Assembly: GCA_948099385.1 (NCBI GenBank)
Contig: CANUEZ040000029.1
Coordinates: forward strand, 3,503,501 to 3,567,500
Source: Fasciola hepatica
Lineage: Eukaryota > Platyhelminthes > Trematoda > Plagiorchiida > Fasciolidae
Direction: 5' to 3'
DNA: 64,000 nt
Numbering within the stretch: the stretch's first letter is position 1; the number at the start of each line of letters is the position of its first letter. Below the pieces are notes generated by a model that ran no database searches, was not told where the DNA came from, and worked only from the letters and a program-made list of their open reading frames with translations. Below are positions 8,056-18,430 of the stretch, in pieces. The position numbers and the translations under genes are program-made.

Positions 8056-9150
8056 GAGTGCCGAAAAGAGCGATAGATGAGCGAAACGTGGCGGAAGAAT
8101 AGCAGGAGCATGCGGTCCGCAACGGACAGTGATAAATGCGGTAGAGCGAGGAGAGTAGGGGCTTGAAATCCGCAACCGGAGCTATTGGGTGTGGCTCACC
8201 GTGCGCTGGACACCCAATTTGAAGAACACTTCGTGAAGTGAACACAAGAGGTGTGATCCACCGGCCTAGTTTCGCCCGCATTTCGTTGCAGGTTGTCTGC
8301 ATGCCCGATGTGCGCCGGCCAAAGCGGTGGATTTGACCGCGCCCCGCACCGCTGGGATTGGAGTGTGCTTTCATTAATGGTTGTAGAGAGGGCTGAGCAA
8401 CTAAGATATGGTTTCTGGTCCAGAACCAACTGGACAGATTGTGGGAACTTGGACAACAGGGCCGACGGGAACAGCGATCGACTGACGGCCGTACAGCACC
8501 ATCATCCAGGTGCATCAGCAAGAAGGGTGGTCAGTGTAGTGCCCGAGGTGGTTGACCAGCATTGAGGATTACTGTAAAGGGAACTGAGATAGAGGAACGC
8601 AGTCTGTGTATAGCCCAGCTGAGGGTCAATGGTTTACGGAAAGAGGAACAAAAGTGAAGCACGGGCTCATAAGTGCAGCGGATCTCTAAGACAAAATGAG
8701 GCCATGGAAAGTGAGACAAAAGAGGAAACGCATAAGCAGGGGACAATAAATTCAATATGGAGGTTATTATTTCACCCAGAATAGTCATTCCGCAGAAGAA
8801 AAGACTAAGTTCTGCATGAAATCACGGAAGAAACTTAGCTGGGGAAAGGGTGGGGCAGAATTGGTGACTTCATAACTGGGTGTTGAGTTCAGTCAGTGAG
8901 TCACGCCAAGTGAGACAAATGGAACTAGATTTTCCAGCCCAAAACCGCAGAGGTGGCGATGAAAGTATATGTGGTGGGGCCTGGTGTGGAAAAAGGCAAC
9001 GTAAGCAAAATGATATCTAGGAGTGTCTAGCTAATGCCCATTCTGTTGCTAATGGGTGGGAGAACCTCGGGGTGCCAGGTGCAGTAAAACATTGATCACC
9101 TATTTCATACTTCTGACGCTATTCGTCCTGTACTGTCTTATTATTGAGTA
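8056..9150 (-). mobile_element. LINE copy A, 5' part of the surviving 3' region (minus strand)
   Basis: This is the continuation of the minus-strand LINE on the other side of the Ty3 insertion. On the minus strand, 8790 to 8056 matches copy B from about 60600 to 61215 in order. That includes a segment at 8180-8375 that also occurs at 60910-61110 and, more diverged, at 46520-46740. The minus-strand stretch near 8880-8790 also matches 45600-45690 of copy C (starting around CCAGTTAT.A.GTCACC.ATTCTGC). Upstream of 9150 the match is lost, so the copy is taken as 5'-truncated there. No RT motifs are seen. The left edge is firm; the right edge is uncertain by 100-200 bases. Confidence 0.65.
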
Positions 9151-9379
9151 ACGCGTAGATTTCGCGATGTAAGTTATATCATATCGCTACCTCCGCGAGT
9201 CGAAGTCACGTATCAAACCAGGTGAGTCGTTTAACCGATTAGGAGGTGAAAGTGGTTGTGAGGCAGTTGAGTTTGGTACAAGGAGGACTTCTTTCACAAA
9301 ATTTACTCGATGGAATGAGGTAGAGACCCTAGGTTTCATTGCACACGCTCCTCTGAACAGAAAAATTGGGTCCTGTTCT

Positions 9380-10467
9380 AATTGTCTGGTGTTGTATATC
9401 GTGTTACCCATGACCCATCAAAGATAGTCCGACTTCGGACACTTGCTACGGATGAGGCGATCACCGTACTTCAACTGATCCCGGACGGGCCCATAAAAGA
9501 GATAGGTTCAGACACTTTGATCACCTTAAACAAAGATGGAGCAACCGGAAGGAGAAATTGCCTGTAGTTTCACCAAATTAAAGCGCTTCCGGGTACTCAA
9601 AAACAGCTTCTTTACCATTTGAAGGCACAATGAATGTGGAAATAGATTATCTAGGGTCGAGTTTGTTAGAAGTGGCAAGGCTGGGGGAAAAGGTGTGGCA
9701 GGTTGTCCACGGGCATGAATGTGACAGCTGTGCGCACGGAAGTCGAGCGGTATTTGTCAAGGGCTTCTTTCTCACAGAAGGGTTCATTCACATTTTCTGT
9801 TCGGTGGTAATGGAAGCAGTACTTAAGGGCTCGGTGCGGAACTCAAGGTTGTTGTTTAGGAGTTATCGGAAGATAGAAGGACTCAACTCCGATAGAGTTG
9901 CCCTATCGAAAGAAGATTTGGGCCACCATAAGCTGGTCGCCAGGGAGACGTTTTGGAAAGTATGATACTCTCGGTGCTCTGCGTGAAATGTTCAATCGCA
10001 TATGATCGCTGTGTGACTGATGAGAGTCTGGTGACGTCCTTGACAGAGGCAGAAAGAATCCTGTGTTAGCCCTTTCGCGCAAATGGCAGATGATTACAGA
10101 GACCTTGAATTATTAATCCCAAGCAGATTTCTGATACTTCGCAGTAATTGAGCTATGTTTGATGGTCAGGATTTCTCCCGTACATGTAAGACTCCGGAGA
10201 AGGGTGTATTTGTTGGAGGATTTACTTTGAAAATGTTGTAAGGGTGAGTGTGTTAGTGGGTTTCAAGAAAGGCAGAAGTGGTCGATGAAAAGGGAAGGTC
10301 TCAAAATAGGAGATTTGGCTCTTATAGTTAGCGGTAGTTGCCCTGGAAACCAGTGGGCTTGGTGGTCAGTAGAAAGAGTGCGGTTTAAGAAGAATGGACT
10401 TGTTAGAGAAATTTCTACCCTCACATCCCGCGAATTTTTGCCATATGAGGTGTGCGAACGGTTTTAG
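9380..10467 (+). pseudogene. BEL/Pao pol, right part (integrase and C-terminus), degenerate
   Basis: This is the integrase end of the BEL/Pao pol whose earlier part stops at 1361. Seen in frame-shifted order: 'VEIDYLGS' near 9637, the usual start of the BEL integrase core; 'RTEVERYL' near 9738; 'LNSDRVALSKEDL' near 9883; 'ESMILSVL' near 9957 with 'YDRCVTDESLVTSLTEAERIL' at about 10002-10062, the conserved stretch after the integrase acids; and a C-terminal domain 10285-10467, 'GLKIGDLALIV' then 'KNGLVREIS', matching the BEL 'GDLVLIV...DGLVR' tail. The TAG at 10465-10467 is probably the original pol stop. Frameshifts occur near 9740, 9960 and 10060. Reading 9380-9600 as the integrase finger region is weaker. 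Confidence 0.72.
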
Positions 10468-12904
10468 TCGGAATGCAGGTGGTTGGTTTAATTTTTTTGA
10501 TACACTATATCTATTTGTGGGTGTCTGTAATGGTTAGCTGTTCCACGAAAAGTAATACTGTTCTTGCTTAAGCAAGCAAGATTTTATATCCAATTTATAC
10601 GGTGAACTTCTGGTTGTGCTACGTAGTGGGTTTGCCAGGTTTAGCATATAGGTGATCGTTGTTACTTTCTGGCTCTGATGGCTCTGCTTTTATAATTCCT
10701 AACATCAGCGCGGTGGTATGTTTGTTCTGCGTAGTGTGACGAGGTTTGCTCTGGGCCACGAAGAAACGTGTCCATCACGGTAATAATCCAGCTATAAGGG
10801 CTAACAGTGTTGGGTTGACAGTGGACAAAAACACTAGTCAGTGACCTCTTTGTTGTTCTTTTGGGTCCACTTGCACTGTCAGATGCTGTCCATGTGTCGG
10901 GCTGTTGTGGTAGCATGAAACTTCTGGTGTTGTTGGTCCTTCTGGGCTCGCCCCTAATACGTGGTCCGTGACCATGTCCAGTTCTGGGCATTCTGACTCT
11001 GGGCTATCGGCAGGGCCCAAATAAGACCTACACACAGGTTATGAACCTTACGGAAACGTTTTCCATTCTGGTTCCCCCTGTGACCGCTGTTGACCGAACA
11101 AAAATCGACAGAAGAACTGGGGTGTGTGCGCATTCGCTACTCTGTTTGCATGGTTCAAGTATTTACTTTTTGAATAACTACGGTAGGCTGAGGAGCTGAG
11201 TGTAGGAAGCAATGCTGCTGCAACATGAGGCAAGTAGATACCACCAAGGTACGATGGCCGAAGCATATCCTTCCTGCTTTGCGAGGCGGAACACCTGTTT
11301 GACTATCGGCGGTTCACATCCGCATTTCACATTTTTGTTGTTGCGTCACTCTAAGCTAATAGCAGTTCGTTGGTGAAACATTGTGAGCCTCTTTGTCGAT
11401 TGCCGTTTTTGCTAGGAAAGCATGGAAAACCTAACGCTGCACTTGGACTCTGACAGAACGATTGGTGCTCAGATGTATGCCGGTCGATCTTTGCTTTGAA
11501 TTAACACTTGCGTGGACAGCAAAATAAGTCTGAGTGATGAATCAGGTGGTAAAAAGCAAACGACATAGAATCAGAAGGACTTTTCTGGGGACAGTATTAC
11601 GGCCGCTGATGAACGGTAGCATTTTTCTTATAAAAGCCCGCTGAATTCAGTTAGCCTAGTTGGGGTTGGCTATCTCTTCCTCATCTTCATCCTTTGTTTG
11701 GCTGCTTCAGTTTTGCTGGGCCTTTACGAACTGTTCGCATATTTTGGGACTTGATCGATCGATGACATCGGTTCTGTTTCATTCTCATGTTCAGTCTGAG
11801 AACAAGCACCGCCAAGCACGGCTCGTTATCTTGATTCATTATTGTTCAGTATTTGAAAGCCGCATCAAAAATCATAAGCTCTTCGTTTCTCGATGGATTT
11901 GACTCGTTGAGTTTTGTTAGTTACGAATTTGGAGGCTACAGAAAGCCGTTTTTCTTTGCGCACACCTGCTACTATTGCGGACTGTAGACCAGCATGTTTT
12001 CAACCAGGCCTCTTTGGTCACAACCCCATCAGCTTTACACAAACGGGCACTCGGTGCCGACCACTTTTCTTCTATGCTCCATACTTTTGTACACAGGACA
12101 AGCTGTTTTGGCGAACCTAAAGGAAACTAGTGACCCAGGGAACCTAGCCTGGTGTGAACTTGGTTCTGAGCAATCATCCATTTGTTTTGGAGTTTGCGTC
12201 AGATTGTCTCGAAGGTTTCTTGCCGTGAAGGCCCCGGTTTCAATAACTTGCGGCATCTCAGTTAGTGCCCAGACCAGAATGCTTCTAGCCGTGAACGCAT
12301 TGGTCTTCGTAACTTCAAGCCTGTCATCACGAACCCTGTTTAGAAGGTCTGTTCTTCAACAGCATCGCCACTTGCGGCGAACAATGTAGGCGGAGCATTC
12401 TCAACATTGACTATTCTAATTCGGATTTGTTGAAGTGTGGTAACTTTGGAAGATTTAAAACAGTGTGCGTGATGCCTGACATACTTTGCCCCGGATGGTC
12501 CTGCTTGAATATGACTGGACATTTTGTGGTGCTTCTGATACGATCATCTGCCGCGAGGAAGGAATCCACGGGAATGGGTTAACAAACTTTGCTACTGTCG
12601 GTCAGGGCAGACTTCGCTGTGTCCGGCCTGGTCAGGTTGAGCCGAAAACAATCAATTGCCGGAGAATGTAGCGTACTCAAGAAAGTTTTTCTTCCAGTAT
12701 ATTTTTCAAGAAAGTTGTTTGTGAGGAATGCACAAAAGAGTCATAAACACACTAGAGATTATGAGAGGGGTGTAGATAGAAAAAAGGACGATATCTAGGG
12801 AAAAAGTTTCAAATGAAATTTAGTGGATTGGTTATTGAATAGAGTGGCACGGTTTGAGCACAGGATAATGATAAATCCAGTCGTGAAGAAAATGAAAACT
12901 TCCG
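10468..12904. other. Unassigned, probably includes the BEL/Pao 3' LTR
   Basis: No coding signature is recognised on either strand. The first several hundred bases after the BEL pol stop should hold its 3' LTR, but the 5' LTR lies outside the window, so no boundary can be set. Confidence 0.4.
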
Positions 12905-13436
12905 ATGGCTAGGGATGCCATAGTGGCTGTGAACGGAACCGCCGCAGTTAACAGGGATGAGTCAAAAAACTGTTTACCTTTTATCATTAAAGACTGTCTT
13001 GGAAGTGTAGATCAGTATTATATAAAAAGCTTTCAAGCACTGCTAGTGAAGGTGTCTTTCACTCAATCTGACATCGAAATACCAGAGTTATCCTCTCCGT
13101 CGGACGAATAGAGAAGACGTAAGTCGGTTGACAAAGGAGGTGTTTTCTATCGATCATGGAACCGAAACAGTACCGATACGAGAAGTACACCGCAAGGATA
13201 TGAATGCAACAGCTGGGCAAAAGCGAACTGCGAGCTCGTACAATACGCGAACCGCAGGAAGTGAAAATGATTTAAACGAGGCCGACGAAAACCTAGCAGA
13301 AGTTGATCCAGTAAAAAATAAGCAGAAGAACAAAACAATGAGGCCGATATCAAACGTCAGCAAAGATCGCGGAGAAAATACATCTGAAAAGATGTCTGGA
13401 AAACGATCATTTTCTCTGAAAGATAGGAAAACGTGA
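12905..13436 (+). other. Two adjacent unrecognised short open frames
   Basis: An ATG-started 68-residue frame (12905-13111) is followed, in a different phase, by a stop-free frame 13128-13436. The second encodes a very polar, low-complexity peptide rich in Lys, Asn, Glu, Asp and Ser. It has no membrane segments and no known motif. It ends in sequence compatible with a weak splice donor (GTGAGA at about 13432), and a third open stretch follows to about 13600. This could be an exon of an unknown host gene or the edge of a decayed element. No homology is recognised. Confidence 0.2.
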
Positions 13437-13538
13437 GATGCGTAGCTACTGCGAATTAAGGGGGAAATACCGTGTGAAAGAGGAGGTATACTGGATAACA
13501 GATGAGCCTTCGTATATTGATGACCACCATTATGTGTG

Positions 13539-13763
13539 TGTCATGCGTTACACGACAAGAACGAAGCTGCAACACCAACCCGGTACTCAAGATCGGCCCT
13601 TTACCCCTTGCGTTACTATATTCTCTCTGTTATAATACATACCTTTACCTTACTTGTTCCCGCGCATACGAAATATGACTCCAGATTCCATGCCTATTTG
13701 GAGTTTTTTAGGCCCCGGTAAATCTGCGCGAAGTACGGTCAATTCAATCGAATTTATGTCACA
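13539..13763 (+). repeat. 5' LTR of the old Ty3 element
   Basis: It aligns along its length with 17506-17738. Shared blocks include TTACAC, CTCAAGA/TTCAAGA, ATTCTCTCTGT, TTCCCGCGCA/TTCCGCGCA, GTAAATCTG and ATTCAATC. It begins TGTCA and ends TCACA. The ends are approximate because of divergence. Confidence 0.6.
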
Positions 13764-13789
13764 TTAGTCGTCGCAACAAGACGTGAGAT

Positions 13790-14180
13790 CGTGTTTGCCC
13801 CTAAAGCAGCACCTCTTGATTTTAGTTTTACATTCCGACAGGTCGAGGGCTGCTTAGAACTTTATGACACCTGGCAAATGACCCGAAACCCTTTGGATGT
13901 AGCGAATAAGAGGGCATCTTTCCCCAATTCATTTAAAAAATGCCTACCATCTCGTGTAATTTTTTCCTTCTCAGGATACCCCTATCAGCTCACCACAATG
14001 CAGGCTGCGAACCATTATTTTACGGCCTTTCATACCAGCTAACCTTGTTGCTGCTGAAAGGGCAAAATTTAACTGCCTTACCAGACTTGAGATCCAATCA
14101 GTGCGCGAATTCGCTCTTCAGCTGCAGGCGCAAGCAGTTAAGAATAACTGAGTTCCTCAGTCGAGATACCAGTTGAACCA
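13790..14180 (+). pseudogene. Gag-like remnant of the old Ty3 element
   Basis: An open stretch of 83 codons follows the 5' LTR. It has 'FTFRQVEGCLELYDTW' and then 'ANKRASFPNSF', in the style of Ty3 capsid N-termini (helix with a Glu-x-Trp-type pattern). The frame is lost after about 14040. The assignment rests mostly on position between LTR and RT. Confidence 0.4.
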
Positions 14181-15149
14181 TGGCTTGGTTACACAAATCA
14201 ACCTTCTAGATTTGTAACGGAAGTTGCTTCTTGCAACTGATGAGACATTTCGCCGCATTCGTCGCCCTTGTGAACTCTTTCGGGAGGTAAAAGCTGTAAC
14301 TGCCTTGTTGAAGCCCATATTGTTCATTTTATCTGAACATCCGGGAAAGTGGGGCACCCGAAAACTGCCTCATTTGAACAGGCAAGCAAATTATCGCGGC
14401 CATCAGCCCGCGCCCTAGTGATGGACTAGTTCGAGACCTAACCATAAAAGTTTGGATTTTGAAAACGTGCATTATATGGAGTTAGTTACTTTCTCGTTTT
14501 ACCTGACTTCATCGACAAGCTATTAGTTTTGCCTGTGGTGAGGTTGGGTACATTAGGCTTGTTTTGTAAAAGTGGCCCAACATATCAACTGACGATTCAC
14601 AAAGCATCTTCTGATACTCCACCAACTGATGACAGTCTCTTGACCCTAGCGTTGGCCGTTTTTCCGGAGGAAGTTTCACATAATACCCAGATAGTGCATT
14701 TCAGAGGGTGGCTGTCACAGTTTTGTTGTTGACTCTTGGAGTAAAGAACCCCTTATTTCATGTCATGCTCCGGTTCTTTTATTCCTTTTCCAAGACCAAT
14801 TCTACCAATGTGATTATTTGAGGTATTACTGGGCATAAGTTTACACTTGTCGGTGTTATTCCAGCTCTGTTAAGTGAAAGTGATCCTATCAAATGTGTGC
14901 TTTTTGGTTTTTGGCTTTCGACCTTCAGTTCTAGGTTTGAAAGTTCTTCATAATTTGCACATTGATGTAGCGTTTTAAATATCTTTACCTGATTTGATGG
15001 ATGCAAAATAGCTTGTTTTAAAATGTTCCAAGGTTTCTGGTGTAATTCACTTTCCTAAGATAAGGTAAGAGATATCCGGCGATCCCATTTTTGTAAGGGG
15101 CAGAATAGTTCTTTTTGGTTTGGGGAATCCCTCCATCAAGCACTACAGT

Positions 15150-16380
15150 CTTTATGTGTGCGGATGTCAAAAACCCCGTGGAGTCGTCTGACTGGGCCAC
15201 GGCTATTGCCAGTCATTTAAAGACCGGTGGAAAGACATCATGGATTTGCCGTGGCTACCGAATGGCACCGAACTTATGCTTACGGCAGGGTGCATGCTCC
15301 GGTAAAGGACCCTAAGAAGGGCTTTAATGAATTGAGGGGTGTGGTTTTTCCCCAAAAGATTACTCAAATGAATTATAGCTGCGAACTCCGCCGGATAACG
15401 AATCCAGTGCATTGACGATCATGGGCATTGCTCTTGGATTATTCCAACACAGCTTTTGCCTTTTGTTCCAAAAGCTTCGCCAGCTATTTTTCATCAGCTT
15501 CTTAATAATACTAAGCAAGATCTTGAAGGCTTTGAGTCATACCAAGATGATATCGTCGTCCACCGTTTCACTCGGGCCACAAACACGATTATATTCTGTT
15601 TTTTGCTAGAGGGTTTCATCAGGTTCAAAGTTTTCGTTAGCTTAGGCAGGTGTTTTTTCGGCGTTTCCAATTTTTAATACCCCGTTCGCATTATTAGTGC
15701 TAAAGGCTTCTCTCCGTATCCGGCACATTTGACTCCAATCATGACGTGCCTCCTCACACAAAAATTATAAAATAATTTCCAGTCTTCTTGGTCTCCAAGG
15801 TTATGCCCTTCTTGTTTCAACTTTTTCTCCAAAAACCGGTTGTCCGCTTGATAGTCTGTCCACTAATTATCTCTTTTAGAATAAAGCTAATAAGAGGGCC
15901 TCTCGTGAACTATTTTCTCATCCTCTTTCCGGCGTTATTCTCTGGCCTTTTTCCCCAAAAAGTTGTTTAGTTTTCATTACTGATACCCCTGCTGGCTTAG
16001 GCGCAGTCCTTAAACAGTGCTAGCCGCTCCTCATCATCAATTCGGGGAGGCCCACTAAAGCTAAACAAGGATAGCCACAAGCTGTAAGTGAGGTCTTAGC
16101 ACTTACTCGAGCCTTCCAAGCTTTTACTTTGGAGTTTATTTGGTCACACGTTTGCCTTTTTTACCGTCCGCGAGCCATTGCAGCTTATCTATCTTCCTCT
16201 TTGTCAGTAACAAGAACCATGCTGCAAAGGTTCAACGGTTGAATGCTGCTCTCAGCTCACATGTTTATGATATTCTGCTTTGTAGTGCTGAATAAATGCC
16301 ACTCGCTGATCTTCTGCCCAGAATGCTACATTCACCTCAAACACCAGTCACTCGTGGTTGTTTGTTGATATGACCACCAC
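15150..16380 (+). pseudogene. Reverse transcriptase and RNase H of the old Ty3 element, broken
   Basis: Reading across frameshifts shows RT landmarks: 'SSDWATAIASHLKTGGKT' near 15190-15245; 'LLPFVPKASPAIFHQ' near 15447-15495, corresponding to the 'FGL-APA-FQ' block; and 'YQDDIVVH' near 15540-15563, the catalytic box, which here keeps two aspartates. RNase H follows with 'ITDTPAGLGAVL' near 15980. Many stops make it inactive. The lineage differs from the 3358-8051 element, which has YGDD. Confidence 0.75.
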
Positions 16381-16389
16381 CAGTGCGGC

Positions 16390-17305
16390 CTAGGGATATC
16401 GTACAGGATACAAAAGGCTATTTTTCTAAGGTCGTTTCAGCTGTGCTTCGGGGTTGGACCTCAAACGAGGAGCCGCGACATCCTGAACTCTGCCTTCCTC
16501 TTGATAAGTTTTCTATCACTCCATATGGACGAATAAGCCTCAAAGAATTTTTTATCGTTCCTTCAATATTCTCCCCAGTTATACTTGGGATCTTCCTTCA
16601 AGGCATTTGGGTGTCGATAAAGTGAAATTACTGGCACGGCTCACTTACTGGTGGTCGGAACCGAATTCCGACATCGTAAGCACAACCAAATACAGCGATC
16701 GGTTTTACAAAGGACGTTTTCAAAAGATTCAAAATGGCTTCCTTGACCAGTGCCCGTTGAGTCGTGGCAGGTGGCACGCGAAGCGTTATGGTCCCTTCTT
16801 GAGTAAATACTATGCGCTTTTGCTCAGTGATGCTTTACTCGCCTGCCAGATGTGTATTTGTCGACTTCATCCACGGCTAACTTCACACAGACTGTACTCA
16901 AGGAAGCACTCGGTGGAGGAGCTATGTTTGTGCTAACCACTAGCTGTGACTCAAATTCCGTTGCCAAGCTCTCGGACGAGTAATTGAAGAATCCTGGTTG
17001 CAAACACGTATTCGCTGATCCTCGTCAATCAACGTCCAATGGCAGCGAGAATAACTTTGTTCTCAGGCCTGATGGTGCAAATATTCTGTTAATTCCCACA
17101 GATGTTTTAATTAATTTTGCCGTTGACAGTTTTTTTATGCAATGTGGTAACGTTCCACATGCTACTATTGGTGGAAGTCCGCCTTACTTATTAAAATACC
17201 GTGATTTGAGAGCCATTTCTGAGTGTATACTGAAGTCTAATGTCATTCATTTCAGACGGCATAGTTTACGGCCGGCGGAAGGGATGGTTTTATTGCACAG
17301 CTAAA
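16390..17305 (+). pseudogene. Integrase of the old Ty3 element, broken
   Basis: A 'SAVLRGWTSNEEPRHPEL' stretch near 16438-16490 precedes the integrase finger ('LGVDKVKLLARLTYWW' near 16605-16655). The core follows with 'GPFLSKYYALLLSDA' near 16790-16830. A stretch near 16984-17060, 'GCKHVFADPRQSTSNGSE', contains the SNG-x-x-E pattern with the third catalytic acid. 'VPHATIGGSPPYLLKYR' near 17155-17205 is the usual helix after the core. The finger cysteines are lost and several frames are used. Confidence 0.75.
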
Positions 17306-17505
17306 ACCGGTTGATCCCTTTTCTGGATCTGGATGGATTTCCAATCATAGACATCTTGCTGATCAGGTACGGTTCAGGGAAGAAGGCCGGTCTAGTGTTA
17401 TTTAACCTGTGGTTGCATCAGCTGACAATTATGATCTACGTACACTAGAATCCGAGAACCACACGGGGCCAACTACTATTTGAAGGTCTGAAAAAATTAG
17501 AGCTT

Positions 17506-17738
17506 TGTCACCGTAAGATTACACAGAACCTCATTTCATTTTAGCCTGCAGCGGATATGATATTCAAGACTGACTCTTTCCGTTTGCTCTGTTGTATTCT
17601 CTCTGTCATAATGCGTAACTGTACCGTACACGATTCCGCGCACACGAAGTATTACTCTACGTTTTATGCGTTTTTCGAGTCCTTAATTCTCAGTAAATCT
17701 GTGCGGGGTTAAGCCTATTCAATCCGTTGGATATCACA
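17506..17738 (+). repeat. 3' LTR of the old Ty3 element
   Basis: The partner of 13539-13763, preceded by a purine-rich tract. It begins TGTCAC and ends near ATCACA. Confidence 0.6.
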
Positions 17739-18285
17739 ACCAACAAGCCCCGGAAGACAGGAGTGCAACAGTGTATGCGGATTAGAGCTGACTGCTGAAG
17801 GAGGTAGCACTTGAATTAGGTGGCTGGATCCTGCCGGAATCAGCTGTACGGCAAACTATTTGAACTCCTGGGGAGAGACTGCCGGGGTAGTGATGAAAGA
17901 AAAGGAGAGGAGAGGACAGGCAACTGCTGAGCGAAGTGTTTTCTCTGTAATATGAAGATTACGATATAGCAGCATGGAAGTGGTAACTGGGTTGTAAGTC
18001 AGTATAGAATGCGCAGCTAAAGCAGTTACCGAGGCAAACAGAGGAGGGAATAAGTGCTGCAGTAGATAAAGCTTGGGTGTGAATTTAATAATGACCTTGT
18101 GGGTGGGTATGTAACGAAGCAGTAACGCTGCGGAAAGGCAGAAATAATAATATATTAGAGATATGCAAGGTTGAAGGACACATGGTGCTGTGAATTGATG
18201 GAGAAAGCTGTCAATCACCAACCACATTGTTGACTGCTGGGGCATTGCGAAATTATACCCTTTACGACGAGGTGGTCAGCAATTA
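17739..18285. other. Unassigned; purine-rich plus strand
   Basis: The composition resembles the minus-strand LINE 3' regions (C/T-rich on the minus strand, giving a 129-codon stop-free minus frame). I could not align it convincingly to the three better copies, so it is left unassigned. Confidence 0.3.
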
Positions 18286-18289
18286 TAAT

Positions 18290-18430
18290 ACCTTTATCAA
18301 GGGCTGGTCTACGGTCTAAATCCGGCCTTGTTGAAAAGTCTCAAGCGCAGAATAGGCTACCACCTCATATCTGCGCAATAGGCACCCTACCGGGATTTAA
18401 GGTGGAATTGGACAGGTTCCTTAATGTGCT
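18290..18430 (+). pseudogene. LINE C-terminal scrap
   Basis: One short frame reads 'QAQNRLPPHICAIGTLPGF' followed by 'VELDRFLNVL'. This is the usual C-terminal end of CR1/Jockey-type LINE ORF2 ('WN-LP--V-----F---LD-FL'). Only about 35 codons are recognisable. Confidence 0.5.

Larger units (their letters stand above)
13539..17738 (+). mobile_element. Second Ty3/gypsy LTR element, old and decayed
   Basis: A 4.2-kb element bounded by diverged direct repeats (13539-13763 and 17506-17738). Inside are gag-like sequence, RT, RNase H and integrase, in Ty3 order and all in broken frames. A purine-rich stretch (GAAAAAATTAGAG) precedes the 3' LTR. After the 5' LTR the sequence GACGTGA(G)ATC recalls a tRNA-Trp primer site. 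No matching target duplication is found. LTR divergence is far greater than in the 3358-8051 element, so this is a much older insertion of a different lineage. Confidence 0.75.

Noticed and set aside
7595..8521. 308-codon minus-strand open frame over the 3' LTR and LINE flank
   Set aside because: It spans the junction of two independent elements, so it cannot be an evolved gene. It arises from stop-poor antisense LTR sequence plus C/T-rich LINE sequence.
17856..18245. Possible fourth copy of the pyrimidine-rich LINE 3' region
   Set aside because: The composition matches, but I could not find aligned blocks with copies A-C by eye.
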